Part shown: positions 50,914 through 60,539 of the stretch, in pieces
Numbering within the stretch: position 1 is the first letter of the stretch
How the letters are laid out: each line of letters opens with the position of its first letter
Source: Symbiodinium natans
Lineage: Eukaryota > Sar > Dinophyceae > Suessiales > Symbiodiniaceae
Length of the DNA stretch: 64,000 nucleotides
Direction: 5' to 3'
NCBI GenBank assembly: GCA_905221605.1
Contig: CAJNDS010002346.1
Span: 312,001 to 376,000, forward strand
The notes under the pieces: model-generated
Databases searched by the model: none
What the model was told of the DNA's origin: nothing
What the model saw: the letters and a program-made list of their open reading frames with translations, nothing else
Position numbers and translations under genes: made by a program

Positions 50914-50948
50914 TCCGGGATTGACGAGGTTGGTCTTGAGGATGCTTC
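50914..50948 (-). CDS. FBA: Class I fructose-bisphosphate aldolase, exon with the Schiff-base lysine
   Basis: Glycolysis/Calvin-cycle enzyme splitting fructose 1,6-bisphosphate. The exon supplies SILKTNLVNPG, matching the family's G-x-LLKPNMV-x-PG segment whose Lys forms the Schiff base with substrate; KPN is KTN here. It joins the previous exon (53649-53695) to read YLEG-SILKTN with codon phase kept, implying a GA-AG intron (GAAG|GACGCG ... GGGAAG|GA). The frame stays open past NPG but stops resembling aldolase at about 50914, so the true 3' end is uncertain. Later exons (the FLSGGQS region onward) were not found. Confidence 0.85.
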
Positions 50949-51184
50949 CTTCCCAGGGTTTAGGGTTTAGGGTTTCGGGTTTAGGGTTAGGGTTTAGGGT
51001 TGGACTTTGGCCCCTGAAACCCTCCGAAAGATATTCCTGAATATGATCCTCTGAAACCCAAGAAGGGGACATATAAAAGATGTCCTAAGGGCCTACCGAG
51101 TTTAGGGTGTAGGGTTTAGGGTTTAGGGCTGGTTCAGAAAGTTAAAAAAGGCCTTTCGGGGGTGTAGACTCTCCATAGTCCTAC

Positions 51185-51224
51185 ACAAAACAAGCAGGGA
51201 AGCCTGGAGCCAACCCGCACCATG
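51185..51224 (-). CDS. Candidate coding block inside the aldolase intron
   Basis: Acceptor TAATGGACAG, donor GTAGGA; reads MVRVGSRLPCLFC. It lies inside the intron between aldolase exons 53649 and 50948, so it is likely a decoy. Confidence 0.2.
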
Positions 51225-51878
51225 CTGTCCATTAGGGTTTAGGGTTCAAGGTTTAGGGCTTGGGGTTAGGGGTTTGGGGTTTGGGGTTTAGGGTTTAGGC
51301 TTTGGGGTTTGGGGTTTGGGGTGCGGGGTGCGGGGCTTCGGGCTTGGGGCTTTTCAACCCGAAATCCGCAAAGTTTTAAGGGTTTAAGATTTAGGGCTTA
51401 AACAATATCGGCCTAGAAACTCCAATACTCTGGAAGACAGGAATATACTCCTTCAATCACCTTAGGATCCATGTACCTACACTGTATATTTGGACCATAA
51501 AAAAACTACGACCCCTTTAAGGCCCTGGTATATACATATATATAATATAAGATAATGTATATATGTAGATGTATATACATATACATACTGCCCTCAGCAC
51601 AAAACTCCAAAAAAAACCAAAGCCCTAAACCAACTACGATTTGCTTAAGGACCACCCAAACTCATCTTCCTGTTGTCATTTTTTGCGGGGGGATTTGAAG
51701 TCTCTCGCTAGCTTGAAACGTAGAGGTTCCCAGAAATACGCATGTCCTCTATAGTTGCGGGTTGGGCGGGGTTAGGGTTCGGGTTCAGGGTTTAAGGCTT
51801 AGGGGTTTGGGGTTTGGGGAAACCTACATCAATAGTCCTTGTTGTTCCATGTGTGTCTTGTCGTATTGCATGGGGCGC

Positions 51879-52841
51879 ATGTGTGTGTGTGTGTGTGTGT
51901 GTGAGTGTGTGTGTGTGTGTGAGAGTGTGAGTGTGCGTGTGCGTGTGCGTGTGAGTGTGAGTGTGAGTGTGAGTGTGAGTGTGAGTGTGAGTGTGTGTGA
52001 GTGAGTGAGTGAGTGAGTGAGTGTGTGTTTGTGTGTGTGTGTGTGTGTATGAGTGTGTGTGTGTGAGAGTGTGTGTGTGTGTGTGTGAGAGTGTGTGTGT
52101 GTGTGTGGGTGGGTGGGTGGGTGGGTGTGTGTGTGTGGGTGTGTGTGTGCGTGTGTGGGTGCGTGGGTGGGTGGGTGGGTGGGTGGGTGGGTGGGTGGGT
52201 GGGTGGGTGGGTGGGTGTGGGGAGTGGGTGGGGTGTGTGTGGGGTGTGTGTGGGGTGTGTGTGGGGTGTGTGTGTGGGGGGGGTGTGTGGGGGGGGTGTG
52301 TGGGGGGTGTGTGTGGGGGGTGTGTGTGGTGTGTGTGTGGTGTGTCTGTGTCTGTCCGTCTGTCCGTCTGTCCGTCTGTCCGTCTGTCCGTCTGTCCGTC
52401 TGTCCGTCTGTCCGTCTGTCCGTCTGTCCGTCTGTCCGTCTGTCCGTCTGTCCGTCTGTCCGTCTGTCCGTCTGTCCGTCTGTCCGTCTGTCCGTCTGTC
52501 CGTCTGTGTGTCTGTCCGTCTGTGTGTCTGTCCGTCTGTGTGTCTGTCCGTCTGTGTGTCTGTCCGTCTGTGTGTCTGTCCGTCTGTGTGTCTGTCCGCC
52601 TGTCCGCCTGTCCGTCTGTCCGTCTGTCCGTCTGTCCGTCTGTCCGTCTGTCCGTCTGTCCGTCTGTCCGTCTGTCCGTCTGTCCGTCTGTGCGTCTGTG
52701 CGTCTGTGCGTCTGTGTGTCTCTGTGTCTGTGTGTCTCTGTGTCTCTGTGTCTCTGTGTCTCTGTGTCTCTGTGTCTCTGTGTCTCTGTGTCTCTTCTTC
52801 TGTGTCTCTGTGTCTGTGTCTCTGTGTCTCTGTGTCTCTGT

Positions 52842-52878
<37 letters not shown>

Positions 52879-53216
52879 TGTGGGGTGTGGGTGTGTGTGG
52901 GGTGTGGGGTGTGTGGGGGTGTGTGTGGGGTGTGTGTGGGGTGTGTGGGGGTGTGTGTGGTGTGTGGGGGTGTGTGGGGGTGTGTGGGGTGGGGGTGGGG
53001 GGGTGTGGGGTGGGTGTGGGGTGGTGTGGGTGCGTTGTGGGGTGCGTGTGGGGGTGTGTGGTGGTGTGTGGTGTGTGTGTGGTGCGCGTGGGTGCGCGTG
53101 TGCGCGTGTGCGCGTGTGCGCTGTGCAGCGTTGTGCGCGTGTGCGCGTGTGCGCGTCGTGTGTGCGTGTGCGCGTGTGCGCGTGTGGCGGGTGGCGTGTG
53201 CGCCGGTGTGTGTGTG

Positions 53217-53305
<89 letters not shown>

Positions 53306-53306
53306 C

Positions 53307-53343
<37 letters not shown>

Positions 53344-53400
53344 GGGGGGGGGGGGGTGTGTGCGGGGTGTGTGAGTGTGTGTGTGTGTGTGCGCGCGTGT
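51879..53400. repeat. 1.5 kb compound GT-rich satellite
   Basis: Order: (GT)n with GAGT, (GGGT)n, GTGTGTGGGG blocks, (TGTCCGTC)n at about 52345-52700, (TCTGTGTC)n, then (GT)n with G and GCGC interruptions. Purine/pyrimidine alternation favours Z-DNA in the GT parts. It lies in an aldolase intron. The 430-580 aa ORFs on both strands are artefacts. Confidence 0.97.
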
Positions 53401-53470
53401 CTAATCTCTATCAAACTCATACTGACCATGAAACTTGGTATCAAGAACAGGAACTACAAGCAAGATACTA

Positions 53471-53515
53471 GGTGTAAGCTTTTGTTGTGTAGTACTTATA
53501 GGGGGTTACGCTGCC
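53471..53515 (-). CDS. Open block following a family E element
   Basis: Reads GSVTPYKYYTTKAYT and a stop directly after the element end ...AAATAAGAG. It would follow YLEGR if the E element were spliced by GT-AG, but aldolase homology instead requires SILKTN from 50948, so this is probably intronic. Confidence 0.2.
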
Positions 53516-53640
53516 CTCTTATTTGCCTCAGAACCCCCCGAAGAACTAACACACACACACACACAGCATCCCCTTGTTACACTTGCGGGGAAGTTGAGAT
53601 TTTCATGTTTATGTTCGGTGGTTCTGAAGCAAACAGTAGT
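53516..53640. mobile_element. Family E inverted-repeat element
   Basis: CTCTTATTTGCCTCAGAACC ... GGTTCTGAAGCAAACAGTAG, with CCCCCC and an ACACAC stretch inside. Sits 9 bp from the aldolase exon end. Confidence 0.75.
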
Positions 53641-53648
53641 GACGCGTC

Positions 53649-53695
53649 CTTCCAGGTAGACGCCATGGTCCAGCATTGCCTTGTAGAGGGCGGAC
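53649..53695 (-). CDS. FBA: Class I fructose-bisphosphate aldolase, exon
   Basis: Reads SALYKAMLDHGVYLEG, matching the family's (A/V)LYKALxDHxVYLEG segment that precedes the catalytic Lys. Acceptor CCCCGTGAG. It joins the 54165-54210 exon in phase (VQ|SALYK) and the 50914-50948 exon in phase (LEG|SILK). Confidence 0.9.
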
Positions 53696-54164
53696 CTCAC
53701 GGGGTTGGCCTTAAGCCCTTTGAAAAAAGGGGTTTACATATAGGGTTTAGGCGGTTCAGGCATGTTCTATGGTGATTGTGATTGCGATATGTCAGGTTGT
53801 TAGATATTACCTCAGTTATTGTCCTGCAGACCCCCCAGAGTTCCCTGGAGTAAACCCTAAACCCTAAACACCCCCCGAAGCCCGAGCCCTCGCCTCAAAC
53901 CTTAAAATCCCATAGGCTCTGCCAGTACGACTCGGAACTCCCAAACAACAAATGAGATGGAAGGACCCAGATCCCAGAAATCCTTTCAATCCTATGGACC
54001 CTAAACCCTAAACCTCTAAACCCCTAAACCCCTGAACCCTAAACCCTAAACCCTAAACCCTAAGCCCTAAACACTAAACCCTAAACCCTAAACCCTAGCC
54101 CTAAACCCTAAACCCCAAAAACCTGCGACTCAGGGTTTTCACAGGGTCTTGGCGAGGCCCTGGC

Positions 54165-54210
54165 TGAACTTGCACGTTCACAGTCACTGCTGTTTCCAGG
54201 TCATGGTCGC
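54165..54210 (-). CDS. FBA: Class I fructose-bisphosphate aldolase, exon
   Basis: Reads (G)DHDLETAVTVNVQV(Q), corresponding to DGDHDLExCxxVTExV in aldolases. Acceptor CTTGGAGCAG. The donor that preserves homology is GC (TTCA|GCCAGG), a GC-AG intron. Downstream the frame stays open for 14 codons but loses similarity. Confidence 0.9.
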
Positions 54211-54222
54211 CTGCTCCAAGGT

Positions 54223-54400
54223 TTAGGGTTTAGGGTTTAGGGTTTAGGGTTTAGGGTTTAGGGTTTAGGGTTTAGGGTTTAGGGTTTAGTGTTGAGATTT
54301 TAGGGTTCATGTCCACCCTTAGGGTTTAGGGTTTAGGGTTTAGGGTTTGGGGTTTGGGGTTTGGGGTTTGGGGTTTGGGGTTTGGGGTTTAGGGTTAAGA
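54223..54400. repeat. TTTAGGG and TTTGGGG arrays inside the aldolase intron
   Basis: Two tracts separated by a 25 bp spacer; the second changes from TTTAGGG to TTTGGGG and back. Confidence 0.95.
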
Positions 54401-54425
54401 GTTTAGAGTTCAGGCTCATGTCCAC

Positions 54426-54489
54426 CTGTAGAGTGCGCAAACCCCACAAAGGGCAAAGGCTACCCAGTCTTTGTAAAGTTTTGGGGAGG
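54426..54489 (-). CDS. Decoy exon-like block in aldolase intron
   Basis: Acceptor GGGTGCAAG, donor CAG|GTGGAC, reads SPKLYKDWVAFALCGVCALY. It lies between two aldolase exons that join in phase without it, so it is not part of that mRNA. Confidence 0.15.
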
Positions 54490-54964
54490 CTTGCACCCGT
54501 GGTTCAGGGTTTACGGGTTCAAGGGTGTCTGTAGAGTAGGTGCTTAAGACTTAAAACGGGAACTACATAGACCCAAGTAGCGCCTCTGACCGTACAGGAT
54601 CCTTCTATACTTCCATTATGATAACAGAATGTTTCTCAACGGTGACCCTTTAAGCCCAAAGAACTGAAACCCTGAACCTTGCACCCAAAACCCTCAGCCC
54701 CTAAAGCCCGACACGCCCTGAAACCTAACACCCTAGAACCCCTGAATTAAAACCAACAAAAAAGGGTAAAGTCCTTAAAGCCCCCAAAACCCTGAACCCT
54801 CAAGCCCTAAAACCCCAAAGTCCCAAGACAACGAAACTCCCAAACGCAAAAACCCCGAACCCAAAACGGTTGTCAAACTGGACCGTAATTCCCAAACCCT
54901 GAGCCCTAGAAGCCCAAAACCTTTAAACCCTAAACCCAGAATCCTAGACCCTAAGCCCAGAAAA

Positions 54965-55070
54965 TATAAACCCTAAACCCTAAACCCTAAACCCTAAACC
55001 CTAAACCCTAAACCCTAAACCCTAAACCCTAAACCCTAAACCCTAAACCCTAAACCCTAAACCCTAAACC
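54965..55070. repeat. CCCTAAA array inside the aldolase intron
   Basis: About 105 bp, near perfect, C-rich strand plus (so G-rich on the coding strand). Confidence 0.96.
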
Positions 55071-55075
55071 CAGAC

Positions 55076-55140
55076 TGGGGGCTCTCCGAAGTTCAAGGGA
55101 GCTTTGGTGTCGTGGGGGCTTTGAGGGTTCAGGTTGTCGA
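55076..55140 (-). CDS. Decoy exon-like block in aldolase intron
   Basis: 65 nt, acceptor CCCTGTGAG, donor GTCTGG, reads RQPEPSKPPRHQSSLELRRA. Skipped by the aldolase frame. Confidence 0.15.
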
Positions 55141-55247
55141 CTCACAGGGTTTAGGGTTTAGGGTTTAGGCTTGAGGGTGTAGGGTTTAGGGTTTAGGGTT
55201 TAGGGTTTAGGGTGTAGGGTTTAGGGTTTAGGGCTTGGAAGGTCCAC

Positions 55248-55327
55248 CACTCTCCGTGCTCGCGGTTGGTTCTTTTCGGGTCGCCTCCGAAAGTCCGGAA
55301 ACCCCAATCCGCCAAGAACCTTCAAAG
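55248..55327 (-). CDS. Decoy exon-like block in aldolase intron
   Basis: 80 nt, acceptor AGGCTCAAAG, donor GTGGAC, reads FEGSWRIGVSGLSEATRKEP. Skipped by the aldolase frame. Confidence 0.15.
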
Positions 55328-55451
55328 CTTTGAGCCTTATCCTAAACCCTAAACCCTAAACCGTAAACCCTAAACCCTAACCCCTCAACCTAAACCCTAA
55401 ACCCTAAACCCTAAACCCCGAACCCCAAACCCCAAACCCTAAACACCCCAC

Positions 55452-55512
55452 CTTTCATGATGATGTCTGGCTCGACAATCGGGACCAGCCCCTCCTCTTG
55501 GCAGATCAAGGC
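55452..55512 (-). CDS. FBA: Class I fructose-bisphosphate aldolase, exon with VPIVEP
   Basis: Reads ALICQEEGLVPIVEPDIIMK and the first base of G. GLVPIVEP contains the conserved active-site Glu of class I aldolases. Acceptor CCCCAGCGCAG, donor G|GTGGGG (GT). Phase 1 end joins phase 2 start of 54165-54210 to give IIMKGDHDLE exactly as in the family. Upstream exons (N-terminal ADEST region, first Lys) were not found, so the gene is partial here. Confidence 0.92.
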
Positions 55513-55839
55513 CTGCGCTGGGGGGGCCCATGGAGTTTCGGTTTTAGGGTTTAGGGTTTAGGGCTAGGGTTTGGGGAAAGTTTAGGGTTTAGGGTTTAGG
55601 GTTTAGGGCTAGGGTTTAGGGTGTAGGGTTTAGGGTTTAGGGATGAAAGGCTTCACATTCATTAGGGCAAGTGGGCTTAGAGGATGGGGCAGTATTTAGG
55701 ATGGCCCGTAAATCTTTCTGATTTTCCCCTCAATCTGATTCCCTTCAGCCCAAGAAGGGAGAATATCCCAAGGCACAACCAAGCAAAATATGTGTATCAC
55801 TCCCAGCACATTACCCAGACGCCCTGGTGGTAGGATCCA

Positions 55840-56100
55840 AAGAGCAGAACCCCCCCCCCCCCAAAAAAAAAAAAAAGTTACCCTATACTAATATTGGGTC
55901 ATTTTTAGGAACCCTCCAAGGGGTCTGGAAGCACATTAAAAGGCTATGGGGTTCTTAAGGAAGGCAGGGTTCATGGGGGGGGGGGGGTAGGTACCCTGGA
56001 ATTTTTGGGAAGCTGAGCGAGCCTTAGGGAGTAGTGTATTCGGGAACCTTGGGTAACCCCTCTTGAGCCCCCACCCCCCCCCCCCTTCCCCCTCAAGATC
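55840..56100. repeat. Homopolymer-rich interspersed repeat
   Basis: C run then 15 bp A run (55850-55876), a G run and a C-rich part (56060-56090). The interior resembles the repeat at 39040 only in layout. No coding supported. Confidence 0.5.
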
Positions 56101-56195
56101 CGCCGAACTCGACATCCCTATGACCAAATGCTACCACCTGCAACCCTACACCCTCTAAGCCCCTCGAAACCCTCCTCCCTTAAGAGCCCTATAAA

Positions 56196-56308
56196 CTAGA
56201 CTCAAGAGTAACCTAGGCATAACAAGGGTGCCCTTTTTGGTTTTCAGGGGCTTCTAAAGGGAACCAGAATCCTCAAAAAGAGAATAAGGGCCTGCTCTGG
56301 AGTCCTAG
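56196..56308. mobile_element. Family C inverted-repeat element
   Basis: CTAGACTCAAGAGTAACCTA ... TGGAGTCCTAG; the right end abuts CCCTAAA repeats. Confidence 0.8.
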
Positions 56309-56580
56309 CCCTAAACCCTAAACCCTAAACCCTAAACCCGAAACCCCTGAAGCCCAAACTTTTTCATTGGCGGGTCTTGTGATCCACCCTACAAGCGCCT
56401 TTGGCACCCGGGATCGGAGGTGTGCGCACCCGGCCCCTTAGACCATGTACTGCAGCCTAAAGAACCCTAAACCCTAGCCCTAAACCCTAGCCCTAAACCC
56501 CAAACCCTAAACCCTAAACCCTAAACCCTAAACCCGAAACACAGACCGGTCTGAGAGGGGGGGGGACTCTGCGGAATCAC

Positions 56581-56641
56581 CTGCCTTTGGCAGAGATCAA
56601 GCCGCAGTCAAAAGCCGTGGGCCAAGCCACTGCCGTGAACT
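56581..56641 (-). CDS. Candidate exon (61 nt)
   Basis: Acceptor TAAAGCCTAG, donor CAG|GTGATT. Reads FTAVAWPTAFDCGLISAKG. Not recognisable as aldolase. Confidence 0.35.
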
Positions 56642-56929
56642 CTAGGCTTTAAGGTTTAGGGTTTAGGGTTTAAGGTTTAGGGTTTAGGGTTTAGGGTTTA
56701 GGGTAATCTCTGAATCCGCTTTCAGATGCTTTAAGAACGTATGAACCCTATAGGGTGTAGGGCTTAGAGGTATCAGGGTTTAGGGTTTAGGGTTTAGGGG
56801 GTTCAGGGTTTAGGGTTTAGGGTTTAGGGCTAGGACTTTGAAACTTCGGCCGAAGCCGCGACCTCCACACTGTTTCGAGGCCACAGGGAAAACCCTGCCT
56901 CCGTGGTGTCCCATGCAGGGTCCCGGGAT

Positions 56930-57480
56930 TTAGTTTAAGGGTTTAAGGGTTTAAGGGTTTAGGGTTTAAGGATCTAGGGATTTAGGGTTTAAGGGGGTGT
57001 AAGGGGTTTAGGGTTTAGGGCTTTAGGGTTTAGGGTTTCAGGGTTCCGGGATTCGAATTTGGGGGTTTAGGGTTTTCATTTAGGCAGGGCTCCGGGAATT
57101 TAGGGTTGAGGTTTTTAGGGTTTAGGGCTGAGGGTTTAGGGTTTTTGGGTTTGGGGTTCTAATTTGGGTTTAGGGTTTTAATTTAGGGTTTTAGGGTATA
57201 GGGTTCTAGGGTTTAGCACTTTGGTTGTTTTTTTAATGTAAGGTGTTAGGTCGTTTTTGTTTTTGCGTTTTGTGGTTTTAGGCTTTAGGGTCTTAGGGTT
57301 TGAATGTAGGGTTTTAGGTGCTAACTTCGGGCTTTAGGGTTTTAGGGTTTCGGGCTGAGGGTTTGCGGGTTTAAGGGTTTCGAATTAGGCGTTTAGGGTT
57401 TTAGGCGTTTAGGGTTTGGGGTTTTGAGGGGTTTAGGCATTTAGGGTTGGAGGGTGCTGGGGTGTCCTTCCCTACCTCTA
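56930..57480. repeat. Degenerate G-rich telomere-like region
   Basis: 550 bp of irregular GGGTTTA / GGGTTTT / GGGTTTC units with many indels; looks like an old decayed array. No gene. Confidence 0.8.
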
Positions 57481-57734
57481 CTATGCCAAGGGCTGGTCCG
57501 TGTGGAGATTAGGGTTTAGGGTTTAGGGTTTATAAGGGCCCGGCATGGTCTGAACATATTCGGCGAGCCCTTCCCGGGGTCTAAATGCCAGACATCCCCA
57601 AAGCCCAAACCCCAATCCCGACCCCTTAGACTACACCCTGAACCTAACACCTTAAACCCTAAACCCTGAACCCTAAACCCTAAACCCTAAACCCTAAACC
57701 CTAAACCCTAAACCCTAAACCCAAACATTAAGCC

Positions 57735-57890
57735 CTCCACCGTACGGACGAGCTGTTCATGTGACACCCGGGACAAAGTCGAAGCAAATTGACCAGGAGC
57801 TCAGATTGATAGCATCGGGTGTCGATGCAGATGAAGAAGAAGCCCCGTGACCTTGGCCACTTCGTCCTGTCGGAGTTTGAGGCTATTCGG
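57735..57890 (-). CDS. Candidate coding block, frame uncertain
   Basis: Two minus frames are open for more than 40 codons; one reads RIASNSDRTKWPRSRGFFFI with a GTACGG donor, the other PQTPTGRSGQGHGASSSSAS. No family recognised. Confidence 0.3.
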
Positions 57891-58003
57891 GTTTAGGGCT
57901 TAAGGTTTAGAATTAGTTAGGGTTTGCTAGGGCTTGGGGTTTAGGCTTGAGGGGTCCGGGGCAGTTGGGGTGAGGGGTCTAGGCCTAGGGGTTATCTTTC
58001 TTC

Positions 58004-58095
58004 TCCAATAACTTGTAACCGGGGAGCTTTGAAGGGTCAAACTTTACATGTTCGGTCGTTCCCACGAAATCTGAGAACCCCGAAAGAAAGCTTAA
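58004..58095 (-). CDS. Candidate coding block
   Basis: Minus frame FVGTTEHVKFDPSKLPGYKL and then LEKKD, the most protein-like of three. A GTAAAG donor just after TEH is an alternative end. Confidence 0.4.
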
Positions 58096-58517
58096 AGTTC
58101 ATTCATTGGCTAAGCAAGCTGGAGGCGGAGGTGCGTCTCAAGGCCTTGTCTTGAGAACGAGAGGTGCCCCCGAGGGTCTAAACTTATGGCTCCAATCATC
58201 TCTTTTGATGTTCCCAGAGAGCCCAAGACCCCGTAGTTAAGGAATACAGCTCAGATCACATTAAGACCCGAACTTTGATGTCAGGCTTATTCCTGAATGA
58301 AGGGGTGTTGGGCTCTCTCTGGGTACCTGATGTGTTCAAAGTAGCAACCTACAGCGAAGCGCCGGCCGGCTTACGGTTTGAGGTTTAGGGCGCTGCGGTT
58401 TAGGGTTTCGGGTTTATAGGGTTTAGGGTTTATCGGGTTAGGGTTTAGGGTTTATATAGGGTTTAGGGTTTAGGGTTTGGGGTTTGGGGTTTGGGGTTTA
58501 GGGTTTAGGGTTTAGGG

Positions 58518-58641
58518 TTAGGGTTGGTTCAGGTCCAGGGTTGCCAGGAAGGTCCTTGATGGCGTTGAGCTCTTCCTCCAGGGCCGACTGGGAGTGGGCG
58601 TAGGTTGAGATGAGCCACCTCCAGGCTGCTGAGAGGCTGGC
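58518..58641 (-). CDS. Candidate exon, possibly EF-hand gene C-terminal part
   Basis: Reads WRWLISTYAHSQSALEEELN and then AIKDLPGNPGPEP. Helical, acidic; position and strand fit the tail of the EF-hand gene, whose relatives end in a coiled helix. Another frame is open. Confidence 0.4.
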
Positions 58642-58905
58642 TGTGTTTAGGGTTTAGGGTTTAGGGTTTAGGGTTTAGGGTTTAGGGCTTAGGACTGAGG
58701 GTTTAGGGCCCAGGGCAGGGTTTGGGGACCCACTTACTATACCCCCTGCCCCCTCCTCCCCCGAGAAAATTTGGAACTGGCCATGCAGCGACTCGGGCTT
58801 CGGGGGTTGAGAAGTTCAAGCAGAACCCTCTAAACTCCAAGGTAGCGGGTTAGAGTTTGGGGTTTGGGGTTTGGGGTTTAGGGTTTAGGGTTTAGGGTTA
58901 TGGTC

Positions 58906-59148
58906 CCTTGATAACTAGAGTAGGGTTTTGGGGGTCATTATAGTAGAGTTTTTTCAAGGGCCAAAAGGGAACACTATGAGTAACTATTCCGACGCAAGCC
59001 ATTAACTAGAGGGTCCGAGAATATGGTCCCTTTGCATTCTTCAAAGGGCTCTGAAGTATGGGCCCCGGGGTTTTGGAGGGTGTCTAAGGGGTATATAAAG
59101 GGTCCCCTTTTCAGGGCCCATATTGAAAGTGACCATGTCACGACCCAA
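58906..59148. mobile_element. Family D-like element
   Basis: Ends TTATGGTCCCTTGATAAC and AAGTGACCATGTCACGACC. Longer (about 240 bp) and more diverged than other D copies. Confidence 0.55.
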
Positions 59149-59210
59149 CCCTGAACCCTTAACCCCAAACCCTAGAACCCTACAGAAGGCCGCCTCTGAT
59201 CGTGCTCTAC

Positions 59211-59279
59211 ATGCGCCACGTCCATCGATGTGGCCCCGCCGCGGAAACGGAGGCATCCGAGGAAGAACTCCTCAACTGC
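59211..59279 (-). CDS. EF-hand protein (ion-channel tail type), exon 2
   Basis: Reads AVEEFFLGCLRFRGGATSMD and then VAH (23 codons, phase 0). Acceptor TGCTCCTTGTGCAG, donor GTAGAG. EEFF-x-GCLR-x-RG-x-A is the run that follows the EF-hand loop in many dinoflagellate channel-type proteins. It supplies loop positions 9-12 of the EF-hand begun in 60373-60456. Confidence 0.85.
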
Positions 59280-60129
59280 CTGCACAAGGAGCACCCTAAA
59301 CCCTAAACCCTAAACCCTAATCCGTAAACCCGAGGAGGGGGGGTTTAGGGTTTTTAGGGGAAGGGGTGAAGCTTGTCGGGGAGTTGGGCTTGGGGGTTAG
59401 CTATGGTTGGGGGGTGGGGGTTCAGGGTTTATGTCTTGGGGTTTAGGCTTTAGGAAGCGTTTAGGTTTAGGGCTTATAAGCCCTATAGGGTTTAGGGTTT
59501 AGCTTTGGGTTGGGGTTGGGGCGGGTGGGCCCCTTGATGGCGATCATCTCCACCCCGCAGGGTGAGTAAGATGAGAGTTGACAAGGATTTGGGAGCAGAG
59601 ATACTCGGCCCTCGGGGGTTATCAGAAACGACACCCTGAACCCCTCAACTAACCCTAAACCTCTCTTTCCCATGTACACAATCCTTAATGGCCCAAGTCG
59701 GCGGCAAATTTGCCTACACAGTCGGCGTGTTCGCCTCATTAGTCGGCAACTTGCCGGGACATTAAGCATTTTGCTGCGACTGTGGCCAGAAGCGCCCGAT
59801 GCGAGGACCCCACACCACGTAAGCCCTAAACCCACGGGGGAGGACCCTACCCTAAACCCTAAACCCAAGATCCTTTTGCTCTCTTTCGGCAGCGGAGACC
59901 CACAAAACCCAAAGCGCGAGCACCAAAGTTTCGGGTTTAGGGTTTAGGGTTTAGAATTTTAGGGTTTTGGGGCTTCCGGTTCTTAGGCTTATTGGTGAAA
60001 CAGCTCAGAGTTCAGAATGTCTAAAGTCTTCCTGTCCTCTAAGGTCTACATTCACCCTAAACCGTACACCCTAAACCCTAAACCGTACACCCTAAACCCT
60101 AAACCCTAAGGCGTCTGAATACTCCACCC

Positions 60130-60342
60130 CGGTCAGGAACCCAGTGAGCCCAATGCCCATCAAGGAATATACCTTAAATCATATTCGGATCCTTCTATAC
60201 TCCCCTTAGAACCTCAATAAAAACAATATTGTTAATATCCTCTTGGAATTTCATATGAAACAAAATAAATCCCAAGGGGGATATAGCCTTATCACTAGTA
60301 CATGTCTTAGTTAAGGGGTATTTGGGCTCTTTGGGAACGCTG
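60130..60342. mobile_element. Family G element with a nested family H copy
   Basis: Outer ends AACCCAGTGAGCCCAATGCC and GTATTTGGGCTCTTTGGGAA; related copies at 41775-41868 and 58212-58315. Interrupted by the H element at 60195-60286. Lies in the intron between EF-hand exons. Confidence 0.7.
60195..60286. mobile_element. Family H element with CCTT duplication
   Basis: CTATACTCCCCTTAGAACC ... CCCAAGGGGGATATAG, exact CCTT on both sides (60191-60194, 60287-60290). Confidence 0.8.
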
Positions 60343-60372
60343 CTTAAGGGTTTTACGGTCGAGGCAAGCCAC

Positions 60373-60456
60373 CACAATGCCGTCCCGGTCTTCGTCCAGC
60401 AGCTTAAAAAAAGTCCAGTCATCGCGAATGTCCAAACCAAGGGATTCGAAGTATGC
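60373..60456 (-). CDS. EF-hand protein (ion-channel tail type), exon 1
   Basis: Reads AYFESLGLDIRDDWTFFKLL and then DEDRDGIV, 28 codons, phase 0 at both ends. Acceptor AAAACGCTGAG, donor GTG|GTGGCT. Joined to 59211-59279 the loop is DEDRDGIVAVEE followed by F, a full 12-residue Ca2+-binding EF-hand with Asp at 1, 3, 5, Gly at 6 and Glu at 12. The entering helix (W-x-FFKLLD) matches the dinoflagellate channel family. Calcium binding is predicted from these residues; channel identity is inferred from the family since no transmembrane exon is in view. Confidence 0.85.
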
Positions 60457-60539
60457 CTCAGCGTTTTAGGGTTGAGGGTTTAGGGTTTAGGCGTCGGCTT
60501 TAGAGGCATCTCACGCCAAAGTTGCATACCACTTAAGAA

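Noticed and set aside
51792-53775. ORFs of 430-584 codons on both strands
   Set aside because: They are read-throughs of the GT and TGTCCGTC satellite, present in several frames at once; the right end only overlaps a real aldolase exon in another frame.
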